The notes beneath the pieces are model-generated. The model saw nothing but the letters and a program-made list of their open reading frames with translations, was not told the DNA's origin and made no database searches. From an uncultured Stomatobaculum sp. (GTDB lineage Bacteria; Bacillota; Clostridia; Lachnospirales; Lachnospiraceae): a DNA stretch of 6,627 nucleotides. The translations under genes were made by a program, and so were the position numbers. Shown one piece after another: positions 1 through 6,222 of the stretch. The stretch lies in NCBI GenBank assembly GCA_938010625.1, contig CALLVJ010000316.1, forward strand, positions 1 through 6,627. The letters run 5' to 3'. Each line of letters begins with the position of its first letter. The first letter of the stretch is position 1.

Positions 1-84
1 TCCCTCCTGCATCAGAACGACAGCAGAGAGAAACACGCAGACAAACACAAAGATAATTGATAAAACTCTATTCAGTAAAACCAT
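1..84 (-). CDS. secG: Probable SecG, preprotein translocase subunit (N-terminal 28 codons, cut by window edge)
   Basis: Reading leftward from an ATG at 84-82, the frame stays open for 28 codons to the window edge. The peptide is a short basic start (MVLLNR) followed by a run of I, F, V, L, S and A residues that forms a membrane helix, ending in VVLMQEG. That is the layout of SecG: a first transmembrane segment followed by a V-L-x-Q-x-G motif before the loop that leads to helix 2. SecG is a small accessory subunit of the SecYEG protein-export channel in the cytoplasmic membrane. The start is well fixed by GGAGG at 95-91, six bases upstream. The gene has its own promoter and so is probably a separate unit from glgP. 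In many Firmicutes secG precedes rnr and smpB; here they would lie beyond the left edge and cannot be seen. With only 28 residues, another small membrane protein remains possible. Confidence 0.72.
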   Translation of the reverse strand, partial: MVLLNRVLSIIFVFVCVFLSAVVLMQEG

Positions 85-99
85 CCTGTTCCTCCAGCT

Positions 100-130
100 T
101 GTGCCCGCAACTGACCTGCTTGCGGACACA
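100..130 (-). promoter_or_regulatory. Stem-loop at the 5' end of the secG leader
   Basis: On the minus strand, bases 130-120 (TGTGTCCGCAA) pair with 110-100 (TTGCGGGCACA). This makes an 11-bp helix with one G-U pair around a 9-base loop (GCAGGTCAG). The predicted transcription start is near 133, so the hairpin would sit almost at the 5' end of the mRNA. It ends five bases before the Shine-Dalgarno sequence and leaves it free. No U-tract follows, so it is not a terminator. A 5' stem-loop of this kind could stabilise the message or bind a regulator; neither role is shown. I do not recognise it as a named RNA family. Confidence 0.5.
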
Positions 131-139
131 TTTTCTGTT

Positions 140-168
140 ATGATACCACACCCTAAAGCGATCGGCAA
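140..168 (-). promoter_or_regulatory. Sigma-A promoter with extended -10, driving secG
   Basis: On the minus strand, TTGCCG at 168-163 is a good -35 box and TATCAT at 145-140 a good -10 box, with a spacer of exactly 17 bases. The -10 is preceded by TG plus one base (TGGTATCAT), the extended -10 arrangement common in Gram-positive bacteria. The predicted start is near 133 and leaves a leader of about 50 bases before the secG ATG. The promoter lies in the gap after glgP, which suggests that secG is transcribed independently. Confidence 0.68.
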
Positions 169-175
169 GAAATTC

Positions 176-225
176 GCAGAAATCTTAATACTTTATAAAG
201 CTTTTTTCCCTTCAAACATTTCTGC
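176..225 (-). other. Weak inverted repeat just after glgP; doubtful terminator
   Basis: Four bases after the glgP stop, GCAGAAAT (225-218) is matched by ATTTCTGC (183-176). The two arms are separated by 34 bases that include the small palindrome CTTTATAAAG (200-191). The stem is A/T-rich and the bases after it (GAATTTCTT) are only a weak U-tract. It might reduce read-through from glgP toward secG, but it does not look like a strong intrinsic terminator. No better one is visible before the secG promoter. Confidence 0.2.
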
Positions 226-228
226 ACT

Positions 229-2691
229 TCAAAGCTCTACTTTGACCTTTTTGAGATGCCAGATATCTCTCACATATTCCTCAATCGTGCGGTCAGAGCT
301 GAACGGGCCTGCCGCCGCAGTATTCCGCATACACATCTTTGCCCAGTTTTCCGCATCTGCATAAGCGCTGTCAACGCGTTCGTGCGCCTCCGCATAGGCG
401 CGGAAGTCCTTCAAAATAAAGTAGACATCCGGGCGATCACCGTTCGAGCCGATGAGCAGAGAATTGTAGATATCGCGGAAGCGCTCCGGATCGTCAGGCG
501 AGTAGAAGCCGTTGATTAACTGCATCAGAACGCGACGAATCTCCTGGTCTGCATTGAAGATATCCATCGGATTGTAACCGCCATTCTGCTCGTAGTGAAT
601 GACTTCATCCGCCGACATCCCGAAGATAAAGGCGTTCTCCTCGCCTACTTCGTGTACAATCTCGATGTTTGCGCCGTCCATCGTGCCGAGGGTCGGTGCG
701 CCGTTCAGCATGAACTTCATATTCGAAGTGCCGGATGCCTCCTTGCTCGCAGTCGAAATCTGCTCAGAGACATCCGCCGCCGCAAAGATAATCTCTGCGC
801 TTGAGACGCAGTAGTCCTCGATGAAGACAACCTTGATCTTGCCGTTGATGGAAGCGTCGTTGTTGATCACATCTGCCACGGCATTGATTAACTTAATCGT
901 GAGCTTTGCGCGGTGATACCCCGCTGCTGCCTTCGCGCCGAAGATGAATGTGTGCGGATAGAGGGGCATATTCGGGTTGTCCTTGATCTTGTTGTAGAGA
1001 TACATGACGTGGAGAATGTTCATGAGCTGGCGCTTGTACTCATGCAGGCGCTTGACCTGCACGTCAAAGATGGAACGCGGATCCACGACAACGCCGTTGT
1101 GCTCGAGAATATAATTCGCGAGACGAAGCTTATTCCTGTACTTGATGTTCATGTACTCCTGGCGGCTCTTCTCATCGTCCACATAGACGCCGAGCTTCCT
1201 CACCTCGGAGAGATCCGTGATCCACTTGTCGCCGATGCGCTCGGTAATCCAGTTAGAAAGCAGTGGATTTGCGTGGAGCAGGAAGCGGCGCTGCGTGATG
1301 CCGTTGGTCTTATTGTTGAACTTCTCGGGCGAAAACTCATAAAAATCGCGGAGCGTCTGCTTCTCGAGAATCTCAGTGTGAATCTTCGCGACGCCATTGA
1401 TTGAGAACGAAGCCGCACAGGCCATGAATGCCATGCGCACCTGACCATCATGAATAATCGCCATGCGATCCTTTTTCCCCTGGTCGCCCGGAAACTTGTG
1501 CTCGACGGCAAGCAGGAAGCGACGATTGATCTCCTCGACAATCTGGTAGATGCGCGGGAGCAGGCGGGAAAAGAGCTCAATCGGCCATTTCTCGAGCGCC
1601 TCGGTCATAATCGTGTGGTTCGTGTATGCGCAGGCCTTGCTCGTAATTGCCCAGGCATCTTCCCAGCCGAGCCCCTGCTCGTCCATCAAAAGGCGCATGA
1701 GCTCCGGCACTGCAACTGTGGGGTGTGTGTCGTTCATCTGAAAGACAACATAGTCCGGAAGCTGGCGGATATCGTCGTGCACCTGCAAAAACTTCTTGAT
1801 TGCAGTCTGGAGCGAAGCCGAGATAAAGAAATACTGCTGCTTTAGGCGGAGCTCCTTGCCCGAGTAGTGATTGTCATTCGGATAGAGAACTTCCGAGATG
1901 GTTCTCGCGAGATTTTGTTCCTCCACGGCTCTCTGATAGTCGCCGCGGTCAAAGGAATCCAGACGGAAGCTGGTAATCGCCTCCGCATCCCAGATGCGAA
2001 GCGTATTTACCACATGGTTCCCATAGCCGACAATTGGCAGATCATAGGGCACGGCGCGAACCGACTGGTAATTCTCCTGGTAAAAGTGGGTCTCGCCATT
2101 CTCCGCGCGGGTTGCGACATAACCGCCGAACTTCACCTCACATGCGTATTCGTCGCGCTTGATCTCGAACGGATAGCCATTCTTTAACCACTCATCCGGG
2201 ATTTCCTTCTGATAGCCGTTCTCAATCTTCTGGCGGAACATGCCATAGTGATAACGGATGCCACAGCCGTACGCCGGATAATTCAAAGTCGAGAGAGAAT
2301 CGAGGAAGCAGGCTGCAAGACGTCCGAGGCCGCCATTGCCGAGCGCCGGATCTCTCTCCTCATCCTCAATCTCTGTGAGGTCAAAGCCGAGATCCTCAAC
2401 TGCCTCGCGGACCACTTGCTCCTCCTTTAGCGCGAGCATCGTATTGCCGAGCGCCCTGCCGACCAGGAATTCCATCGAGAGATAGTACACTCTCTTGATG
2501 TCCGCCTTGTCATAGGCCTTCTGCGTCGCAATCCAGTTGTCAATCACATCCTCCTTGACGGCATAGGCGACTGCCTGATAGACCATTTGAAGCGTCGCCT
2601 CACTGACGTCCTTCCGGTAAAGCGTCTTCAGATTATTGATGATCTCCTGCTTCAGGGTCTCCTTGTCCAACTTTTTGATCACTCCTGCCAA
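229..2691 (-). CDS. glgP: Glycogen/maltodextrin phosphorylase (GT35 family)
   Basis: This 820-residue cytoplasmic, PLP-dependent enzyme removes glucose from the non-reducing ends of alpha-1,4-glucans with phosphate, giving glucose-1-phosphate. The length and motifs are typical of bacterial phosphorylases: YYLSMEFLVGRAL (69-81), LGNGGLGRLAACFLDS (117-132), RLHEYKRQLMN (548-558) and the family signature EASGTSNMKFMLN (651-663). K659 is the expected PLP lysine. R548 and K553 match the phosphate-site residues Arg569 and Lys574 of rabbit phosphorylase. Nothing is truncated or frameshifted. The start is TTG at 2691-2689, eight bases after GGAGG (2704-2700); the next internal Met is about residue 36, inside conserved sequence. 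The ileS stop is only 18 bases upstream, so the gene is probably co-transcribed with ileS and subject to the T-box. Preference for glycogen, starch or maltodextrin cannot be read from the sequence; no other glycogen gene is in the window. Confidence 0.96.
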   Translation of the reverse strand: MAGVIKKLDKETLKQEIINNLKTLYRKDVSEATLQMVYQAVAYAVKEDVIDNWIATQKAYDKADIKRVYYLSMEFLVGRALGNTMLALKEEQVVREAVEDLGFDLTEIEDEERDPALGNGGLGRLAACFLDSLSTLNYPAYGCGIRYHYGMFRQKIENGYQKEIPDEWLKNGYPFEIKRDEYACEVKFGGYVATRAENGETHFYQENYQSVRAVPYDLPIVGYGNHVVNTLRIWDAEAITSFRLDSFDRGDYQRAVEEQNLARTISEVLYPNDNHYSGKELRLKQQYFFISASLQTAIKKFLQVHDDIRQLPDYVVFQMNDTHPTVAVPELMRLLMDEQGLGWEDAWAITSKACAYTNHTIMTEALEKWPIELFSRLLPRIYQIVEEINRRFLLAVEHKFPGDQGKKDRMAIIHDGQVRMAFMACAASFSINGVAKIHTEILEKQTLRDFYEFSPEKFNNKTNGITQRRFLLHANPLLSNWITERIGDKWITDLSEVRKLGVYVDDEKSRQEYMNIKYRNKLRLANYILEHNGVVVDPRSIFDVQVKRLHEYKRQLMNILHVMYLYNKIKDNPNMPLYPHTFIFGAKAAAGYHRAKLTIKLINAVADVINNDASINGKIKVVFIEDYCVSSAEIIFAAADVSEQISTASKEASGTSNMKFMLNGAPTLGTMDGANIEIVHEVGEENAFIFGMSADEVIHYEQNGGYNPMDIFNADQEIRRVLMQLINGFYSPDDPERFRDIYNSLLIGSNGDRPDVYFILKDFRAYAEAHERVDSAYADAENWAKMCMRNTAAAGPFSSDRTIEEYVRDIWHLKKVKVEL

Positions 2692-2709
2692 CTCAATTTC
2701 CTCCGTTTC
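2692..2709 (-). promoter_or_regulatory. ileS-glgP junction with the glgP ribosome binding site
   Basis: Only 18 bases separate the ileS TGA (2712-2710) from the glgP TTG. They carry GGAGG at 2704-2700, placed eight bases before the start, which supports the unusual TTG. There is no room for a promoter plus leader or for a terminator, so translation of glgP may be coupled to ribosomes finishing ileS. The two genes share a reading frame and are separated by the single TGA and six sense codons. Confidence 0.8.
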
Positions 2710-5700
2710 TCACTGCGCTTTGATACGTCTCACCGAGAGTGTAACGAGTTCTCCGTTCAAATTCCACTCTTTTGTAAAATCTTCCTGATTTTCGTCCGAT
2801 TGCTCATGTATCTCATCTGCGAGAAGTGTATTCTTCAACAACTCTTCATATTTTACCGCAATGTCAGCGATCTTCACATTGCCACAGACAGCGAGCGCAA
2901 TGTGATCTGTGACCTCAAAGCCCGCATCTTTTCGCATGGTCTGCACTTTTGAAATCAGCTCGCGCACCAGCCCCTCTTCGAGCAGCTCTTCATTCAATTC
3001 AATGTCGAGCACGACCGTGATGCCGTTGTCCTGCGCAGAGACATAGCGCTCCGACTGCGCGCTCTCAATCAGCAAGTCCTCTCTGCCGAGCGAGACTTCT
3101 GTGCCGTCCGCAAGCGCAAAGCAAAGGCTGCCCCTCTCATTGAGCTCTGCCATCGCCTTCTGGCTGTCGAGCGCCTTTAAGTGCTCTTTGATCGCATTCA
3201 GATGTTTGCCGTACTTCGGCCCCACGGTCTTTAACTGCGGCTTGAAAAGATAGTTCACAAAGCGCTCCGCATCGTCCGTGAACTCGAGTGCCTTTACATT
3301 GAGCTCATCGCGGATGATGTCCTGATAGAAGCTGCCGAGAGTCTCCGGCGCCTTCACATAGAGCATCGAGAGCGGCTGGCGGTTCTTTCTGCCGGAAACT
3401 TCGCGCGCCGAGCGGCCAAGCACCACAATTTTCAGTACCTCGTCCATGCTCTTCTCGAGTTCCGCGTCGATGTGCGCCTCGTCCGCGACCGGGTAGTCAG
3501 AGAGATGCACGGACTCCGTCGCGGCGGCATCGACCGTGCGCACGAGATTCTGGTAAATCTGCTCGCTCATAAACGGAATCATCGGCGCGGCCGCCTTCGC
3601 GACCGTGACAAGCGCCGTGTAGAGCGTCATAAAGGCATTGATCTTGTCCTGCTCCATGCCCTTTGCCCAGAAACGGTTGCGGCAGCGGCGCACATACCAG
3701 TTCGACATGTCGTCGACGAACTCCTGGAGCACCGCAGCGGTCTCCGGAATTTTATACGCCGCGAGATTCTTGTCCGCATCCCGCACCATACTGTTCATCT
3801 TCGAGAGCAGCCACCTGTCCATCACCGAAAGCTCATCATACTCAAGCCTGTGAGCAGTCGGGTCAAAGCGGTCAATGTCGGCATAGAGCACATAGAACGC
3901 GTAGGTATTCCAGAGCGTGCCGAGGAACTTTCTCTGGCCCTCGCGGACAGCCTCCTCCGAGAACTTTTTCGGAAGCCACGGCGCAGCTGCCGTGTAGAAG
4001 TACCAGCGGATCGCATCGGCGCCGAAGGTATCGAGCGCCTCCATCGGATCGACGGCGTTGCCCTTCGACTTGGACATCTTGTTGCCGTTCTCATCGAGCA
4101 CGAGGCCCATCACAATGACATTCGTAAACGCCGGCTTGTTAAAGAGCAAGGTCGACTCCGCGTGGAGGGAGTAGAACCAGCCGCGGGTCTGATCGACCGC
4201 CTCGGAGATAAAAGAAGCCGGGAGCTGCTGCTCTAAGAGTTCCTTGTTCTCAAAGGGATAGTGGAGCTCCGCGTAGGGGCAGGCGCCCGAGTCAAACCAG
4301 ACATCAATCACCTCGGGAACGCGCTTCATCTTGCCGCTGCACTTCGGGCAGGGAATCGTAAAGCGATCCACATAGGGGCGGTGCAGCTCGACTGTCTTCG
4401 CGCTCTCATCCCCGGAGAGCTCTGCGAGCTCTTCGCGGGAGCCGACCGCAAGCTTCTCGCCGCAGTCCGGGCACTCCCAGATGTTGAGCGGCGTGCCCCA
4501 GTAGCGGTTTCTCGAAACCGCCCAGTCCTGAATGTTCTCAATCCAGTTGCCGAAGCGCCCCTCGCCGATCGACTGCGGCACCCAGTTGATCTTCTGATTA
4601 TTCCGCACGAGGTCGTCGCGAACTGCTGTCATCCTGATAAACCAGGACTCGCGCGCATAGTAGATGAGCGGCGTATCGCAGCGCCAGCAGTGCGGATAGT
4701 CGTGCTCAACCTTTGGGGAAGCAAAGAGCAGGCCTCTCTCCTCGAGATCTTTCAAAACCTCGGGATCTGCCGAGACAGCACCCTCTTCGATTTCCTTCTC
4801 CGTCGGCTTGCAGCGCATGCCCGCGAATTTGCCGGTCTCCGGTTTCATCCTGCCCTTGTCATCGACCATCTGCACAAAGGGCGCATCATAGCGGCGTCCC
4901 ACGCGCGCATCGTCCTCACCGAAGGCCGGGGCAATGTGGACAATGCCAGTGCCGTCGGTCATCGTGACATACTCATCGGCGTAGACATAGAAAGCTTGCT
5001 TATGCTGGCGCGCCGCTGCTTCCGCCGCGCAGCCGTAGAGCGGCTCATAAGGCTTGTGCTCAAGCTCCCTGCCGGTATAGCGCTCCAAAATCTCACAGCC
5101 CCCGCCGAGCACCTTCTCAAGAAGTGCCTCCGCGAGATAGTAGGTGTTGCCGTCCGCTGCCTTGACCTTCACATAGCTCTCGTGCGGGTTCACGCAGAGT
5201 GCAATGTTCGAGGGAAGCGTCCAGGGCGTCGTGGTCCAGGCGAGGAAGTAGGCGTCTTCGCCCTTCACCCGGAAGCGGACAATCGCCGTTCTGTCCTTGA
5301 TTGCCTTATAGCCCTGCGCGACCTCGTGCGAGGAGAGCGGCGTGCCGCAGTGCGGGCAGTACGGAACCACCTTAAAACCTTTGTAGAGGAGGTCTTTCTT
5401 CCAGATTTCCTTAAGCGCCCACCACTCCGACTCAATATAGTTGTCGTCACAGGTGATATAGGGGTGCTTCATGTCCGCCCAGAAGCCGACCTTGCCGGAG
5501 AAGCGCTCCCAGATTTCCTTGTAGCGCCACACGGACTCGCGACACTTTCTGATGAACGGCTCGACACCGTACGCTTCAATCTCATCCTTGCCCTCGATGC
5601 CGATTTCCTTCTCGACCTCAAGTTCGACCGGCAGACCGTGTGTGTCCCAGCCAGCCTTCCGCGGGACATACTGCCCCTTCATCGCATGGTAGCGCGGGAT

Positions 5701-5901
5701 CATGTCCTTGATGACGCGCGTCTCGACGTGGCCAATGTGCGGCTTGCCGTTTGCGGTCGGCGGGCCGTCATAGAACATATAGGTCTCGCAGCCCTCGCGC
5801 TGCTTGACGGACTTCTCAAAAATCTGATTCTCTGCCCAGAACTTCTCGACTTCGCCCTCGCGCGCCACAAAGTTCATGTCTGTCGGGACTTTTCTGTACA
5901 C
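2710..5901 (-). CDS. ileS: Isoleucyl-tRNA synthetase, eukaryote-like type 2 (IleRS2)
   Basis: This 1063-residue class I synthetase charges tRNA-Ile with isoleucine in the cytoplasm. HIGH is at 55-58 and KMSKS at 608-612. The CP1 editing domain contains WTTTPWTLPSN (222-232) and GTGIVHIAPAFGEDD (317-331). Paired cysteines at 182/185, 405/408, 477/480 and 518/521 look like zinc ribbons. An anticodon-binding domain and a long C-terminal extension follow. The HIAPAFGEDD form of the editing motif and the length (type 1 enzymes are about 920-940 residues) place it with the eukaryote-like type 2 enzymes, some of which tolerate mupirocin. I set the start at GTG 5901-5899, eight bases after AGGAGG (5915-5910), giving the family-like start MYRKVPTDMNF. 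The frame stays open to a TTG at 5922, but that lies in the terminator U-tract. Expression should be controlled by the T-box upstream. All key residues are intact. Confidence 0.96.
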   Translation of the reverse strand: MYRKVPTDMNFVAREGEVEKFWAENQIFEKSVKQREGCETYMFYDGPPTANGKPHIGHVETRVIKDMIPRYHAMKGQYVPRKAGWDTHGLPVELEVEKEIGIEGKDEIEAYGVEPFIRKCRESVWRYKEIWERFSGKVGFWADMKHPYITCDDNYIESEWWALKEIWKKDLLYKGFKVVPYCPHCGTPLSSHEVAQGYKAIKDRTAIVRFRVKGEDAYFLAWTTTPWTLPSNIALCVNPHESYVKVKAADGNTYYLAEALLEKVLGGGCEILERYTGRELEHKPYEPLYGCAAEAAARQHKQAFYVYADEYVTMTDGTGIVHIAPAFGEDDARVGRRYDAPFVQMVDDKGRMKPETGKFAGMRCKPTEKEIEEGAVSADPEVLKDLEERGLLFASPKVEHDYPHCWRCDTPLIYYARESWFIRMTAVRDDLVRNNQKINWVPQSIGEGRFGNWIENIQDWAVSRNRYWGTPLNIWECPDCGEKLAVGSREELAELSGDESAKTVELHRPYVDRFTIPCPKCSGKMKRVPEVIDVWFDSGACPYAELHYPFENKELLEQQLPASFISEAVDQTRGWFYSLHAESTLLFNKPAFTNVIVMGLVLDENGNKMSKSKGNAVDPMEALDTFGADAIRWYFYTAAAPWLPKKFSEEAVREGQRKFLGTLWNTYAFYVLYADIDRFDPTAHRLEYDELSVMDRWLLSKMNSMVRDADKNLAAYKIPETAAVLQEFVDDMSNWYVRRCRNRFWAKGMEQDKINAFMTLYTALVTVAKAAAPMIPFMSEQIYQNLVRTVDAAATESVHLSDYPVADEAHIDAELEKSMDEVLKIVVLGRSAREVSGRKNRQPLSMLYVKAPETLGSFYQDIIRDELNVKALEFTDDAERFVNYLFKPQLKTVGPKYGKHLNAIKEHLKALDSQKAMAELNERGSLCFALADGTEVSLGREDLLIESAQSERYVSAQDNGITVVLDIELNEELLEEGLVRELISKVQTMRKDAGFEVTDHIALAVCGNVKIADIAVKYEELLKNTLLADEIHEQSDENQEDFTKEWNLNGELVTLSVRRIKAQ

Positions 5902-5909
5902 TGCTCCAT

Positions 5910-5915
5910 CCTCCT
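5910..5915 (-). promoter_or_regulatory. ileS ribosome binding site that fixes the GTG start
   Basis: AGGAGG at 5915-5910 is a near-perfect Shine-Dalgarno sequence. It lies eight bases before GTG 5901-5899 and just after the T-box terminator U-tract. A start at TTG 5922 would place this site inside the gene and add seven residues (MRQEDGA) that do not look like an IleRS start. Confidence 0.85.
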
Positions 5916-5920
5916 GTCTC

Positions 5921-5956
5921 AAAAGAAAAAGCGCCCGCCCCTCTCAGGACGAACGC
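5921..5956 (-). terminator. Intrinsic terminator of the ileS T-box leader
   Basis: On the minus strand, GCGTTCGTCC (5956-5947) pairs with GGGCGGGCGC (5940-5931) plus G-U pairs, making a 10-bp stem with loop TGAGAG. It is followed directly by TTTTTCTTTT (5930-5921). The left arm includes the bases (5953-5945) that form the 3' side of the antiterminator, so the two structures exclude each other. Uncharged tRNA-Ile should favour the antiterminator and allow read-through into ileS and glgP. Confidence 0.9.
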
Positions 5957-6167
5957 TCTCTGCTTTCGCTGTACCACCTGTATTTCGCTTTTCCCCGTGA
6001 CGTGGGGTCTACGTCTCTCCCTACCCCGCAGCTTGCGCTGCGGCTCCGGAGAGCGGCTCGAAAGTGATTTTCAACACGGGTACTTGGCACCGGGCTTCCA
6101 CCGTCCCCGGCTCTCTGTCGCTGTTTTCCGTGTCTACTCTCTTTGTCAATGCCTTTGGCTATAGGTT
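5921..6167 (-). promoter_or_regulatory. T-box riboswitch, isoleucine (AUC specifier), upstream of ileS
   Basis: This leader senses uncharged tRNA-Ile. Stem I has AGAGTAG (6140-6134) facing TGAAAATCA (6073-6065) in the specifier loop, with specifier ATC at 6068-6066 followed by the usual A. The helix above it is ACACGG (6133-6128) with CCGTGT (6079-6074). The distal part holds AGAGAG (6116-6111) and a CCGGG/CCCGG stem closing a GGTGGAAG loop. Stem II pairs CTCTCC (6053-6048) with GGAGAG (6020-6015) and encloses CCGCAGC-GCAA-GCTGCGG. Next comes an H-type pseudoknot: GACGT (6015-6011) with ACGTC (6003-5999), and loop CCCC (6007-6004) with GGGG (5996-5993). The antiterminator pairs CAGG (5980-5977) with CCTG (5948-5945), has bulge TGGTACA, then pairs CGAA with TTCG. 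The bulge TGGT (5976-5973) matches the ACCA end of tRNA-Ile. No clear Stem III lies between pseudoknot and antiterminator. Only the left end (U-tract) is exact; the right end is the predicted transcription start. Confidence 0.95.
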
Positions 6168-6173
6168 TTTTCC

Positions 6174-6202
6174 AGTATAATCAGCCTTATTTTTTATGTC
6201 AA
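6174..6202 (-). promoter_or_regulatory. Strong sigma-A promoter of the ileS-glgP unit
   Basis: On the minus strand, a perfect -35 box TTGACA (6202-6197) and a -10 box TATACT (6179-6174) are separated by exactly 17 bases, most of them A/T. Predicted initiation is near 6167, just before T-box Stem I. The -35 begins 21 bases after the asparaginase stop, so ileS does not depend on transcription from that gene. Confidence 0.88.
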
Positions 6203-6222
6203 GGAAGAAACACGCTTTCACC

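Noticed and set aside
913..1404. A 163-codon plus-strand open frame opposite glgP.
   Set aside because: Antisense to conserved phosphorylase sequence that includes the phosphate-binding region. No motifs, and other similar plus-strand frames occur along the same gene.
3472..4236. A 254-codon open frame on the plus strand, opposite ileS.
   Set aside because: Same kind of antisense shadow: biased composition dominated by R, H, L and V, no recognisable domain, and full overlap with the anticodon-binding and KMSKS regions of ileS.
5902..5922. TTG at 5922 as the start of ileS, giving seven extra residues.
   Set aside because: That TTG lies at the end of the terminator U-tract and has no ribosome binding site. 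GTG 5901 has AGGAGG at ideal spacing and yields a family-like N-terminus.
4261..6000. A 579-codon open frame on the plus strand, opposite ileS.
   Set aside because: It is antisense to strongly conserved ileS codons, runs into the T-box leader, and is rich in R, L, A and V as expected for the reverse frame of GC-rich coding DNA. It shows no protein motifs, and I see no convincing ribosome binding site.
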